Positions 15,011 through 23,472 of a DNA stretch of 64,000 bases are shown here, piece after piece. Origin of the DNA: JACPRL01 sp035573715 (GTDB taxonomy: Bacteria > Acidobacteriota > Terriglobia > Acidiferrales > 2-02-FULL-67-57); contig DATLZZ010000003.1 of assembly GCA_035573715.1 (NCBI GenBank), positions 62,001 through 126,000 on the forward strand, written 5' to 3'. The notes under the pieces are model-generated. The model saw only the letters and a list, made by a program, of their open reading frames with translations, searched no databases and was not told where the DNA came from. The stretch's first letter is position 1; every line of letters begins with the position of its first letter. A program made the translations under genes and the position numbers.

Positions 15011-15328
15011 ATGCCCCAACTGTTTCGCAAACAAATCTTCTGTTGCACGAGCGAGGGCGACGGCAAGTGCGCCGGGAAGGGCGGGCTCGACCTGCTGCGC
15101 AAGTTTCGTGAGGAGGTGAACACGCGCGGGCTGACCGACATCCTGGTCAGCAAAGCCGGCTGCACGAAGCAGCACCACTGCGGCCCGACGGTCATCGTGC
15201 ACCCCGACGGACTGTGGTATCGCAGCGTGACGCTGGACGACGTGGCGGAGATCGTCGAAAAGCACATCGTCGGCGGCCAGCCCGTCGAGCGGCTCCTCAA
15301 TCCGGATGTGCGGATGAAGCCCGACTAG
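15011..15328 (+). CDS. Thioredoxin-like [2Fe-2S] ferredoxin
   Basis: A 105-residue protein of the (2Fe-2S) ferredoxin family with a thioredoxin-like fold, similar to the NuoE C-terminal domain and Aquifex Fd. Likely cluster ligands are Cys11 or Cys12, Cys20, Cys51 and Cys57 (FCCTSEGDGKC; KAGCTKQHHCGP). The C-terminal half VIVHPDGLWYRSVTLDDVAE matches the family. Partner unknown. It lies 43 bases after larB on the same strand with a family-C repeat between, and it overlaps the 3' end of convergent purB by 4 bases. Confidence 0.88.
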   Translation: MPQLFRKQIFCCTSEGDGKCAGKGGLDLLRKFREEVNTRGLTDILVSKAGCTKQHHCGPTVIVHPDGLWYRSVTLDDVAEIVEKHIVGGQPVERLLNPDVRMKPD

Positions 15329-16635
15329 TTCTTGAAGAGGCGGGAGAAGATGGCGTCGGTGTGGCGCAGGGCGTGGCGGAGGTCGAAGGCGGCGTCAATC
15401 TCCTGCTTCGACAGCTTGCCGGTCATGCGCGCGTCGGCCAGCACCGCCTGCTTGAAGTCCTGCTTTTCGTCCCAGACTTTTTTCGCCGCCGCCTGCACCC
15501 AGGCGTAGGCCTCTTCGCGCGGCACGCCTTTGCGCACCAGCTCCAGCATTAACCCTTCGCTGAAGACCAGCCCGCGGGTTAGCTCCAGGTTTTCCTTCAT
15601 TCGTTCGGGGAAGACGCGCAGGTTTTCAATGAGCGCAGCGGTATTGTCGAGCATGTAGTCGAGCAGGATGGTGGAATCGGGCAGGATGATGCGCTCGACG
15701 GAGCTGTGGGAGATGTCGCGCTCGTGCCACAGCGCTACGTTCTCGAGCGCCGCCTGAGCGTTGCCGCGGATCAGCCGCGCCAGCCCGCAGAGCTGCTCGG
15801 CGGTGATGGGGTTGCGCTTGTGGGGCATGGCGGAGGAGCCGCGCTGCGCCGACCCGAACGATTCTTCAGCCTCGCGCACTTCCGTGCGCTGAAGATGGCG
15901 GACTTCCAGCGCAATCTTTTCGAGCGAGGCGGCAATGACCGCCAGCGTCGCCACGTAGTGCGCCAGGCGGTCGCGCTGGACAATCTGCGAGCTGATGGCC
16001 GCGGGTTTCAGCCCCAGCCGCTGGCAGATGCGCTCTTCGACCGACGGCGCCAGGTGCGCGAACGTACCGACCGCGCCGGAAATCTTCCCCACGCGCACGT
16101 CTTCGGCGGCGTGTTCGAAGCGAGCTCGATTGCGCTGGCACTCGCTCCACCAGTTGGCGAGCTTGAGGCCAAAGGTGATGGGCTCGGCGTGCACGCCGTG
16201 GGTGCGCCCGATCATCGGCGTGTCTTTGAATTCATGCGCGCGCTTCTTCAGCACATCACTCAGACGGGCCAGCCCCGCCGCCAGCAGCTTGTTGGCGTCG
16301 GCCAGTTGCAGCGCCAGCGCAGTATCGAGCACATCGGAACTGGTGAGACCGAAGTGCAGGTAGCGCCCGGCCTCGCACGCCTCCGCAGGAAGCTGCTCGG
16401 TCACACCCATGGTGAAGGCGATGATGTCGTGGCGGACGTCGCGCTCGATTTCCGCCACGCGCGCCGGCGTGGGCGGCTTGGCCGCGGCGCGCAGCCTGGC
16501 CGCAGCCTCTTTGGGCACCTGGCCGCACTCCGCCAGCGCTTCGGTGGCGGCCAGCTCAACTTCCAACCATTTGCTTAGGCGGGTTTCGTCCGTCCAGAGG
16601 CGCCCCATTTCGGGGCGGGTGTAACGCGCAATCAT
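15325..16635 (-). CDS. purB: Adenylosuccinate lyase
   Basis: Cleaves SAICAR and adenylosuccinate in purine synthesis; cytoplasmic homotetramer. The 436 residues are typical of the shorter bacterial form. Seen: the N-terminal block MIARYTRPEMGRLWTDETRL, HFGLTSSDVLDTA, MIGRTHGVHAEPITFG with His146, and the fumarase/ASL superfamily signature GSSAMPHKRNP (267-276). A TATGAT sequence about 20 bases upstream may be its -10. The nearest upstream neighbour is repeat B copy 2, so it is probably monocistronic. Confidence 0.96.
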   Translation of the reverse strand: MIARYTRPEMGRLWTDETRLSKWLEVELAATEALAECGQVPKEAAARLRAAAKPPTPARVAEIERDVRHDIIAFTMGVTEQLPAEACEAGRYLHFGLTSSDVLDTALALQLADANKLLAAGLARLSDVLKKRAHEFKDTPMIGRTHGVHAEPITFGLKLANWWSECQRNRARFEHAAEDVRVGKISGAVGTFAHLAPSVEERICQRLGLKPAAISSQIVQRDRLAHYVATLAVIAASLEKIALEVRHLQRTEVREAEESFGSAQRGSSAMPHKRNPITAEQLCGLARLIRGNAQAALENVALWHERDISHSSVERIILPDSTILLDYMLDNTAALIENLRVFPERMKENLELTRGLVFSEGLMLELVRKGVPREEAYAWVQAAAKKVWDEKQDFKQAVLADARMTGKLSKQEIDAAFDLRHALRHTDAIFSRLFKN

Positions 16636-16669
16636 CGCGGTAGTTCAATCATACCTGATTTTGCAGGGG

Positions 16670-16725
16670 AAAAGCAGATCCCTCGCCTCGCCCTTTCTGC
16701 GAACGGGCGCGGCTTCGGGATGACA
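16670..16725. repeat. TGTCATCCCGAGC-type repeat, family B, copy 2 (reverse orientation)
   Basis: AAAAGCAGATCCCTCGCCTC, a GCCCTTTCTGCGAACGGGC stem, then GGCTTCGGGATGACA. Reverse complement of the copy-1 layout. It occupies the gap between purB and the TPR gene. Confidence 0.75.
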
Positions 16726-16740
16726 AAAGGGAAGTGGCGG

Positions 16741-17994
16741 TTAGTTGCTGGCGCCGGGGCGGTAGGGACGCTTTTGATAGTTGCGCGCCTGCTTGGTCAT
16801 ATCGGGGTCGGGGGAACTGGCCACGACTTTCTGGTATTCAGCCAGCGCCAGCTCGCGCTTGCCGAGCTGGTCGAGAATCTTGCCCCGCTCCAGCAGCGCC
16901 TGGGTGGCCACGCGGGGGTTGACGTTGGGAACGTCCTTGACGCGCCCCAGGGTTTCAAGCGCGCGGTCGAGCGAGCCCTGCGCCGCTTCCACTCGCGCCA
17001 GCTCGATCAATCCGTCCTCCGGCCCCAGGATACGGGGGTTGTGCGGGTGCGCCAGCATCTCGACGATGAACAGCCGGCAAAGCTGCATCGCCTCGCGGTG
17101 CCGCTCGTTCTGCCGATAGAGCTTGGCCATCTCCAACATGAAAATCGGATTGCGTGGGTAGCGCTCCAGCAGGCTCTGACCGGTTTGCAGCGCCTGGCTC
17201 AGCCGGTTCTCGCGGATATTGGCGACCACCGTCAGGACTTGCGCGTAGGTGCGCAGGAACTCGCCTTTCTCCGCCGCTTCCTGCAGGTACATCAGGCCGC
17301 GCTCGCGGTTGCCGGAGGAGCCGAGGAAGAACAGCAGGAAGCGCTGCGAGCGCGGCAGGCTGCCGATGACGTAGTCGTGCACGCCCAGCACCAGGCTGGC
17401 GTCATGGATGTCGGGATTGAGCGCGCGCACTTTCTTCATGTAGTCGTAGGATTCTTCGCCCGCGCGCAGGCCCTTGAGGTAGTCGGCTTTGACGCCGGCG
17501 AGGTAGTTGGCCAGGTTGCCGCGGATCAGCCCCAGAGCGAACAGGCCGTCGACGTCGTTCGGGTCGCGCGCCAGCCGGCGCAGCGCGCGCGTCTCGGCCT
17601 CTTTGATCACACTGTGGAAGCGGGCATCGAGCTTCGAGTCGGGCGGGACGCGCTGGTGGCGCAGGAACTCGTTGGTGGTGACGAAGAGCTGGCTTTGCAG
17701 CGTCCCCTGGCGGGCGAGGATTTCATAGAGGATTGCCGAGCTCCAAAACGAGCAGACGGTGGCGCTTTCCGGCTCGGCGTTGGCTACCTGCTCGAAGAGT
17801 CGCACGCCGTCGGCGAATTCCAGGTTGTAGAGGTGGTCGAAGGCGGCGTGCAATCTGTTTTCGCTGACGGGAGAGACCGCAGCGGCGGAGGCGGGCCGCA
17901 GCGCGGCCTGCGGCGCCTGGTCCTTGGCCGAGCACACCACCGCCCCGGCCAGAACGGCCGCAGCCAGCAGGATGGCCCCCCTCCACGGACGCAC
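16741..17994 (-). CDS. Exported TPR protein of unknown function
   Basis: A 417-residue protein with a signal peptide (RGAILLAAAVLAGAVVCSA) and helical repeats throughout: NRLHAAFDHLYNLEFADGVR, EAETRALRRLARDPNDVDGL, RLSQALQTGQSLLERYPRNP and GSLDRALETLGRVKDVPN. The conserved stretch DIHDASLVLGVHDYVIGSLP (about 205-224) belongs to a family of exported TPR proteins seen in Acidobacteriota; I know of no defined function. It probably scaffolds envelope proteins, which is inference. The intrinsic terminator of the upstream MBL gene separates the two. Confidence 0.75.
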   Translation of the reverse strand: MRPWRGAILLAAAVLAGAVVCSAKDQAPQAALRPASAAAVSPVSENRLHAAFDHLYNLEFADGVRLFEQVANAEPESATVCSFWSSAILYEILARQGTLQSQLFVTTNEFLRHQRVPPDSKLDARFHSVIKEAETRALRRLARDPNDVDGLFALGLIRGNLANYLAGVKADYLKGLRAGEESYDYMKKVRALNPDIHDASLVLGVHDYVIGSLPRSQRFLLFFLGSSGNRERGLMYLQEAAEKGEFLRTYAQVLTVVANIRENRLSQALQTGQSLLERYPRNPIFMLEMAKLYRQNERHREAMQLCRLFIVEMLAHPHNPRILGPEDGLIELARVEAAQGSLDRALETLGRVKDVPNVNPRVATQALLERGKILDQLGKRELALAEYQKVVASSPDPDMTKQARNYQKRPYRPGASN

Positions 17995-18031
17995 CGCGAC
18001 TTTCTACACTGGGGACCTGTCGGTGCGCAAG

Positions 18032-18058
18032 GCAAAAAGACAGACGAGAATGTCTGTC
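18032..18058 (-). terminator. Intrinsic terminator after the MBL-fold gene
   Basis: On the minus strand, directly after the stop codon at 18062: GACAGAC, loop ATTCTC, GTCTGTC, then TTTTTG. It has a 7-bp perfect stem and a T-run. The same GACAGAC/GTCTGTC stem recurs at 44540-44559 without a T-run. Confidence 0.75.
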
Positions 18059-18061
18059 CTG

Positions 18062-18859
18062 CTAGAACCGCAGAGGGCCGAGCGGAGTGCGCTGCGAGGT
18101 CACGTGCAACTGTGGCCGGCAGGAAAGCGAGAGCGGGAAGCGCGCCCGACGTCTTTCCAACGCCTGCTCGGCGGCCAGCAGTGCCACTTCCGGCGAGTTG
18201 TTGTTCTCGCTCAGGTGGCCGAGGACAAACACTCCGGCCTTGCCGTCGAAGTCGTACTCGAGAAAACCCGCGAGAGCGTCGTTGGAGAGGTGGCCCAACC
18301 GGCTCATGACCCGCTGCTTGATGAACCAGGGATAGGGGCCACGGCGCAGCATCTCGATGTCGTGGTTGGCTTCCAGCAGCAGGCAATCGCAGCCGCGGAG
18401 TTGCTCTTTGACCAGCCCGGTCAGGTAGCCGAGGTCGACGGCGTAGGCGATGCGCGTGCCTTCGGCGGTGAAGCGGAAGGCTACCGGCTCGCGCGCGTCG
18501 TGCGGGACGGAAAAGGGCAGCACTTCGATGTCGCCGATGACCAGCCGTTGCCCAGGACGAAAGCGCTCCAGCCGCGGCAGCGCCGCCACCGCGGGCAAGG
18601 CCTCCGCTGTTCCCTCGGAGAGAAACACCGGCACCTGGAACTCTTCCGCCAGCGCCGGCAGATGCGCGGCGTGGTCGGCGTGCTCGTGGGAGACCAGGAT
18701 GGCGCTCAAGCGGTTGGTGGGCAGCCCGGCGGCGTCCAGGCGCTTGAGCGTTTCGCGTTTGGACAGCCCGGCGTCAATCAGCAGGCCCGTGCGAGGAGTC
18801 GAGAGCACCACAGCGTTGCCGGACGACCCGCTGCCCAGGATGGTAAGTTCGACCGCCAG
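18062..18859 (-). CDS. Metallo-beta-lactamase-fold hydrolase, YycJ/WalJ type, with probable CTG start
   Basis: Similar to YycJ/VicX-type phosphodiesterase-like MBL proteins. The zinc motif SHEHADH is present, with further ligands in VPHDAREP, YAVDLGYLT, LEANHDIEML and GHLSN (SRLGHLSNDA; VLGHLSENNNSPEV). A GTG start at 18811 would remove the first strand and the glycine loop LTILGSGSSGNAVV, which family members have. The frame is open to a TAG at 18862-18860, directly before codon CTG 18859, which is preceded by AAGGGGAAAG at suitable spacing. I therefore start at CTG 18859 (266 residues). An error in the sequence or an unrecognised start is the alternative. Confidence 0.82.
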   Translation of the reverse strand: MAVELTILGSGSSGNAVVLSTPRTGLLIDAGLSKRETLKRLDAAGLPTNRLSAILVSHEHADHAAHLPALAEEFQVPVFLSEGTAEALPAVAALPRLERFRPGQRLVIGDIEVLPFSVPHDAREPVAFRFTAEGTRIAYAVDLGYLTGLVKEQLRGCDCLLLEANHDIEMLRRGPYPWFIKQRVMSRLGHLSNDALAGFLEYDFDGKAGVFVLGHLSENNNSPEVALLAAEQALERRRARFPLSLSCRPQLHVTSQRTPLGPLRF

Positions 18860-18960
18860 CTACTTTCCCCTTCCCGCAAAGGTTTATGAGATGTAACAGG
18901 AAACGCAGCGTTCGTCAATCCATCGTCCTGCCTCCGCGGGATCTCCGGACAAGCCGTTGC

Positions 18961-18990
18961 TTGACTCGCCGTCGAGCGCTGTGGTATCAG
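18961..18990 (+). promoter_or_regulatory. Putative promoter of the TPR membrane-protein gene at 19053
   Basis: TTGACT (18961-18966), an 18-base spacer, TATCAG (18985-18990). Transcription would start near 18997, about 55 bases before ATG 19053. Confidence 0.45.
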
Positions 18991-19052
18991 CGCACGACTA
19001 GGTCGGCTGTAAGCCAATCGTTTCCCACCGGGGTGGTGGCGTGGAGGCAGCC

Positions 19053-20510
19053 ATGCGTCGCACCCGCTTTATGACCCTGTTGTTTCTCGCGCTCTCCGTG
19101 GCGTTTTTCTTTGTGAAGGAGTTCCGCTGGGGACTGTGCTCCCAGTCGTTCTTGTTTCTGATGGATGGCGAAGGCTCGCCCGCGCAACGGCTGGGGCAGG
19201 TGTGCCTGGCGTCGGAGGATGAGTTCAGCGCCCTCGGGCAGGCGGCCGAGCAAAGCGGCGACGCGGCGGCGCTGGCGTTTGCTGCCCTGCACCCCGGGCC
19301 GGGCGGCAAGGACAGCGCCGCGCGCTGGGCCGACCAGGCGGTCGCCAAAGACCTGCAGTACACCTGGGTGTACTACCATATGGCGAACAGCAGGCTCAGC
19401 GACGCCCGCCAGCCGGAAGCCGTTCGGCAAATCGGACAGTGGGTGGAGAAGCTCACCGCCTGGGATCCGGAGAACGCCGCCGCCTGGTTGCTGCGTGCTG
19501 AGTTGCTCCGGCAGAGCGCGACCCAGTGGCCAAAGCGTACGACTCACATCAAGCCCGACTCGCCCTATCTGCAGGAATTGGGGAAGCGGACGGACTGGAC
19601 GGCAGCGATGGAACGGGCATTTCTGGCGCCCCGCTACGATGCCTACGTGCAGAAGCGGTTCGACTTGGAGCGCAAGGTTCTGCCCGAGCGCGGCTGGGCT
19701 TCGCCTTCGGTGATGCTCCTGTTCGTCGCCACCTATCCCATTCCCAGCCTGCTCAACATCCGCGAGTACGCCGACCTGCGCGTGGCTTACTTCGGCGCCA
19801 AGGTGGAGGAGGCGGGCCGGCTGGACGAAGCCCTGAGCCATTACCGAACCGTGGCCGCTTTCGGGAAGCGGATGCGCCTGGGCGGGAAGACCCTGATCGA
19901 GGAGTTGATTGGTATTGCAGTGGAGAAGACCGCCAGCGAACGGCTACTGGCCGTGCTGCTGAAAACCAACCGGCGCGACGAGGCGACTCAGGTGGAGCTC
20001 AACCGGATGGAGCTCGCGCGCGCCACCACCCGGGCCCGCGGCGAGGACCCGCTGGCGTTGACCAGCATGTATTCCTGGTCGGCGTTGTTGGTGGTTGTCT
20101 CGGGCCTGCTGGTGCTGGTCTTCGGCGTGCTGACGGGGGTGTGCGTGGGCTACGTCAACCTGAAGCAGTGGATTCGCCGCGAAAAGCGCGGGCGGCTCTA
20201 CCGGCTGATGACGGTGGCGGAGAACTACCTGCCGGTGCTGCTCTTCCTGAGCTGCGCGGGGCTCTTTCTCGTCTACCGACCCTACGCCACCAACTTCCAA
20301 CACTACATGACCGCTACGGGCGAGACGTCGAACTTCGAGCTGTTCTTCTTCAACGTCTTTCCCAACCCCCTCATCCTGTCGCGCGCCAACTACCTCGGGG
20401 TGGAGAACCCGTTCGGCACCTACCTGTGGTGGGCGCTGGGGTTCGGCCTGCTAGCGGTAATCATCGCGAGCGTCCAGGAATGGCACGCCCGCCAGGCGAA
20501 AGCGAGCTAA
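19053..20510 (+). CDS. Hypothetical membrane protein with TPR-like periplasmic domain
   Basis: A 485-residue protein with an N-terminal signal anchor (FMTLLFLALSVAFFFVKEF), a large soluble domain with TPR-like helices (AARWADQAVAKDLQYTWVYY; PEAVRQIGQWVEKLTAWDPE; GRLDEALSHYRTVAAFGKRM) and three C-terminal membrane helices (SALLVVVSGLLVLVFGVLTG, YLPVLLFLSCAGLFLVY, WWALGFGLLAVIIAS). ATG 19053 is chosen over GTG 19041 because it starts with a normal positively charged signal anchor. No family recognised. The soluble part is probably extracytoplasmic. Confidence 0.6.
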   Translation: MRRTRFMTLLFLALSVAFFFVKEFRWGLCSQSFLFLMDGEGSPAQRLGQVCLASEDEFSALGQAAEQSGDAAALAFAALHPGPGGKDSAARWADQAVAKDLQYTWVYYHMANSRLSDARQPEAVRQIGQWVEKLTAWDPENAAAWLLRAELLRQSATQWPKRTTHIKPDSPYLQELGKRTDWTAAMERAFLAPRYDAYVQKRFDLERKVLPERGWASPSVMLLFVATYPIPSLLNIREYADLRVAYFGAKVEEAGRLDEALSHYRTVAAFGKRMRLGGKTLIEELIGIAVEKTASERLLAVLLKTNRRDEATQVELNRMELARATTRARGEDPLALTSMYSWSALLVVVSGLLVLVFGVLTGVCVGYVNLKQWIRREKRGRLYRLMTVAENYLPVLLFLSCAGLFLVYRPYATNFQHYMTATGETSNFELFFFNVFPNPLILSRANYLGVENPFGTYLWWALGFGLLAVIIASVQEWHARQAKAS

Positions 20511-20659
20511 GTCTTGCCGGGGTCCTCGAGGACCAGCGGGGCGTCGGTGGAGCCCATCAGGCCGCTGCGGTTGCCGCGAACTACCAGGCGCAGGATGTAG
20601 CGGCCGGGCGGCAGCTCGAGAGTCACAACCAACACCCACAGCCTTCTGCCTCGTCCATC
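20507..20659 (-). pseudogene. C-terminal relic of a VWFA-related (TIGR03436-like) protein
   Basis: The gap between two plus-strand genes holds a minus-strand reading frame ending at TAG 20509-20507. It encodes LELPPGRYILRLVVRGNRSG, then LMGSTDAPLVLEDPGKT and stop. This matches the C-terminal beta-strand ending of the VWFA-related proteins expanded in Acidobacteriota (PPGxYxLRxxVRDxxSGxxGS). An in-frame stop lies upstream (20662-20660), and no start or VWA domain is present, so it is a decayed remnant. Its stop overlaps the last codon of the neighbouring gene. Confidence 0.6.
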
Positions 20660-20712
20660 TTAGACGCAACGGGTCGGTGAAGGGTAATGCCTTTCTTCGC
20701 CGTGCCGGTATA

Positions 20713-23379
20713 ATGACCACTTCCATGCGTTTCACCGAGCTTCCGCGGCCCGCGCTGTTGGGCTTGGCGCTGCTGCTGGCCGCCATCTCCGTCTCCTACA
20801 GCGCGCTCTGGATGTACTACGCGCGCTGGGAGCGGCCGGCGTGGCTGGGACTGCGGACGGAGTACCTCCGCGCCGAGCGCGTTATCCGTGTGACCGAAGT
20901 TCTCCCCGGCTCACCTGCGATGCAGGCGGGTTTTCAGAACGGAGACCGGATCGTTCGCGTCAACGGGCGCTTGCTCACCACGGCCAACCCGTACTGGGAC
21001 GCCGTCGCCCGCGGGAAGCCCGGCGACTCGGTTCAGTTCGAGGTTGAGCGGTCCGGACTGGCACCCGTCCTTGTCTTGCGCGCGACTCTGGTGAAGCCGC
21101 TGGCGTTTGATAGCGACACTCCATTCGGACAGTGGCTGGCGGCTCAACTGGTCAACAGCTACCCGGTGTTGTTTGTCGTCGTCGGCCTGCCGGTGCTCTT
21201 CCTGCGGCTGAAGGACACGAATGCGTGGCTGCTGGCGCTGTTGTTCGCTGGCTTCATCGCCGGCGCGCCGTTACTGCTGTTGGAGCCAGCCATTCATCCC
21301 GCGCTTCGGGGCTTCGCGCTGTCCTTCAAGATTCTGGGCGTAGGGGTGACACCAGCGTTGTTCTACTGGTTCTTCGCCGTTTTTCCGGAGGCGTCGCCGC
21401 TGGAGCAGCGGCTGCCGCGGCTGAAGTGGTTGTTGCTGATCGGGTCGCTGCTGGTCGCGGCGCCTCTGGCGGTGTGGGGCCTGTTCGCCGCCAGCTCAAT
21501 GCCGCTTCTGAGGTTCGCAGATCGCGTCGGGGGCAGCACGGCTCGCACTGTGATTTTCGGCTACTTCTTCGGCGCCATGGGATTGGGGCTGGCGTCGCTG
21601 GTGTGGAGCGGGCTGCGCGCGCCCTCGGCCGAAACGCGCCGCAAGCTGAAAGTGATTGTCTGGGGGACGGTTGTCGGCATGGTGCCATTCCTGCTGGTGT
21701 TCGCGGCGGCGGTTTCGATGCGACGGAACTACTGCGACTTTCCCTTCTGGGTGTGGGCGCCGCCGGTGCTGTTGTCGTTTTTGATTCCGCTCTCGATGGC
21801 CTACGCGGTAATCAAGCACCGGGTGCTGGAAGTTCCGGTGCTCCTCAAGAGGAGCGCGCGCTATCTGCTGGTGAAGCGCGGGTTCGATTTGCTGCTTCTG
21901 CTGTTGTTGCTGTTGCTGATGGAAACCGCCATTGGGGCCTCGCAGGGCGTGTACGAAGCCCGAATCGAAGAAATCGGTGTTACGCCGGAGCAGGCGTTGG
22001 CGCCAGCAGTAGTGCTGGCCATGGTCATCGGCGCGCTGGCCGTGGTGGCCCACGGTCGCCTCCAGAAGCGCGTGGGAGAGAGAATCGACCGGGCGTTCTT
22101 TCGCAGCGCGTATGATGCGCGCAAGATTCTCGAAGAATTGGCCGAGAAGCTGCGCACCGCCGGCAGCCGCGAAGAGCTGGCGACGCTGCTGCGGCAGGAA
22201 ATTCGCGAGGCGCTCCACCCCAAGACCCGCTACGTCTACCTCGAGGACGCCGCCGGTCTCTTGCGCGCCTTCAGCAGCGATGTCCCCCAGGACATTGCTA
22301 CGCTGCCCAATAACTGGCCAGCGCTGGATCGATTGGCGCAGGAGGGCAAGCCCCGCGAAGTCTTGTTGGAACCTGAGGGTCACACCCGGTTCTGGGAAAG
22401 CTCGTTCCAGCGGCTCGACGCCGTGCTCGATGAAATGGCGCGGCTGGCGCCGCTGGAGCCGGAGTGCCTGGTGCCGTTGGTGGCGCGCAACAAACGATTG
22501 GTCGGGCTCCTGGTGCTCGGCCCGCGGATGTCGGAGGAGCCCTACTCCGGGGAAGACCACCGGCTGCTGGCGGCGGTGGCCGCGCAGGCGGCCACGGCGC
22601 TGGAGGGCATTCGTTTTGCAGAGCAGATGGCCGAGCGGCTCGAGGCGGAGCGCAAGACCGCCCACGAGATCGAGATTGCCCAGAAGGTGCAGCGGCGGCT
22701 GCTGCCGCAGAAACAGCCGCAGCTCCAGACGCTGGAGTACTCGGGTAAGTGCCTCCAGGCGCGCGCGGTGGGCGGCGACTACTACGACTATCTGGACTTC
22801 GGGCCCGGCCGGTTGGGGCTGGTGCTGGCCGACATCGCCGGCAAGGGCATCTCCGCCGCGCTGCTGATGGCCAACCTCCAGGCCAACCTGCGCAGCCAGT
22901 ATGCCTTGGCGCTGGAGGACATTCCGCGTCTGCTGCGCTCGGTGAATCGCCTCTTCGTCGAGAACACCGAGCCGGCCAACTATGCGACCGCGTTCTTTGC
23001 CGTCTACGAGGACGGCGGGCGGCGTCTGCGCTACGAGAACTGCGGCCACAACCCGCCGCTGCTGGTGCGCGCTGCCGGCACCGCCGAGCGCCTGAAGGGC
23101 GCCGCCAGCGTGCTGGGCATGTTTGAGCCGTGGGAGTGCAGCGTAAGCGAGACGCAAATGCAGCCGGGCGACCTGCTGGTCATCTACTCCGACGGGGTGA
23201 GCGAAGCACAGAGCGACGCAGGCGAGTTCTTCGGCGAAGAGCGCCTGCTGGAAGCCACCCTGGCCAACCGCCATCTGCCGGTGCACGAGCTGGTGGATGT
23301 TCTCGCGCACATGGTGGTGAGCTTCAGCGGGCGCGAGCAGGAAGACGACATCACTTTGCTGGTCGCCCGCTGCCGCTAG
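20713..23379 (+). CDS. PDZ-membrane-GAF-SpoIIE (PP2C-type) serine phosphatase
   Basis: A membrane sensor phosphatase, 888 residues from ATG 20713. Order: one N-terminal membrane helix; a PDZ domain (RVIRVTEVLPGSPAMQAGFQ, DRIVRVNGRLL); about seven membrane helices (residues 150-450), ending in a Leu-rich segment; a GAF-like domain (about 475-625); a coiled linker EIEIAQKVQRRLLPQKQP; and a SpoIIE domain with GGDYYDYLDF, LADIAGKGISAAL, NCGHNPPLLV, YSDGVSEAQSD and EDDITLL, the metal-binding motifs. It probably dephosphorylates an anti-sigma-factor antagonist. Starts at 20677 (GTG) and 20725 (ATG) are also possible; TATAAT at 20709-20714 might be a -10 box, which would favour 20725. Confidence 0.88.
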   Translation: MTTSMRFTELPRPALLGLALLLAAISVSYSALWMYYARWERPAWLGLRTEYLRAERVIRVTEVLPGSPAMQAGFQNGDRIVRVNGRLLTTANPYWDAVARGKPGDSVQFEVERSGLAPVLVLRATLVKPLAFDSDTPFGQWLAAQLVNSYPVLFVVVGLPVLFLRLKDTNAWLLALLFAGFIAGAPLLLLEPAIHPALRGFALSFKILGVGVTPALFYWFFAVFPEASPLEQRLPRLKWLLLIGSLLVAAPLAVWGLFAASSMPLLRFADRVGGSTARTVIFGYFFGAMGLGLASLVWSGLRAPSAETRRKLKVIVWGTVVGMVPFLLVFAAAVSMRRNYCDFPFWVWAPPVLLSFLIPLSMAYAVIKHRVLEVPVLLKRSARYLLVKRGFDLLLLLLLLLLMETAIGASQGVYEARIEEIGVTPEQALAPAVVLAMVIGALAVVAHGRLQKRVGERIDRAFFRSAYDARKILEELAEKLRTAGSREELATLLRQEIREALHPKTRYVYLEDAAGLLRAFSSDVPQDIATLPNNWPALDRLAQEGKPREVLLEPEGHTRFWESSFQRLDAVLDEMARLAPLEPECLVPLVARNKRLVGLLVLGPRMSEEPYSGEDHRLLAAVAAQAATALEGIRFAEQMAERLEAERKTAHEIEIAQKVQRRLLPQKQPQLQTLEYSGKCLQARAVGGDYYDYLDFGPGRLGLVLADIAGKGISAALLMANLQANLRSQYALALEDIPRLLRSVNRLFVENTEPANYATAFFAVYEDGGRRLRYENCGHNPPLLVRAAGTAERLKGAASVLGMFEPWECSVSETQMQPGDLLVIYSDGVSEAQSDAGEFFGEERLLEATLANRHLPVHELVDVLAHMVVSFSGREQEDDITLLVARCR

Positions 23380-23471
23380 GGCCGTTCCAACTGTTTCGAG
23401 TTGGCTCGCCGGTGGCGTCCCCGCGGACAAAGGCGAGAGGCAAGGAATGCGGGTGGGACGGTTGGAAGGCC
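23380..23471. terminator. Inverted repeat between convergent phosphatase and kinase genes
   Basis: GGCCGTTCCAAC at 23380-23391 pairs with GTTGGAAGGCC at 23461-23471 (one bulged G). The arms flank the whole 93-base convergent gap. It could act as a two-way terminator, but there is no T-run. Confidence 0.4.
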
Positions 23472-23472
23472 G

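Noticed and set aside
21880..21930. CTG/TTG run considered as a microsatellite
   Set aside because: It encodes a Leu-rich membrane helix in the phosphatase.
21496..23430. 644-codon minus-strand open frame
   Set aside because: Antisense to the SpoIIE phosphatase; shadow-frame composition, no motif.
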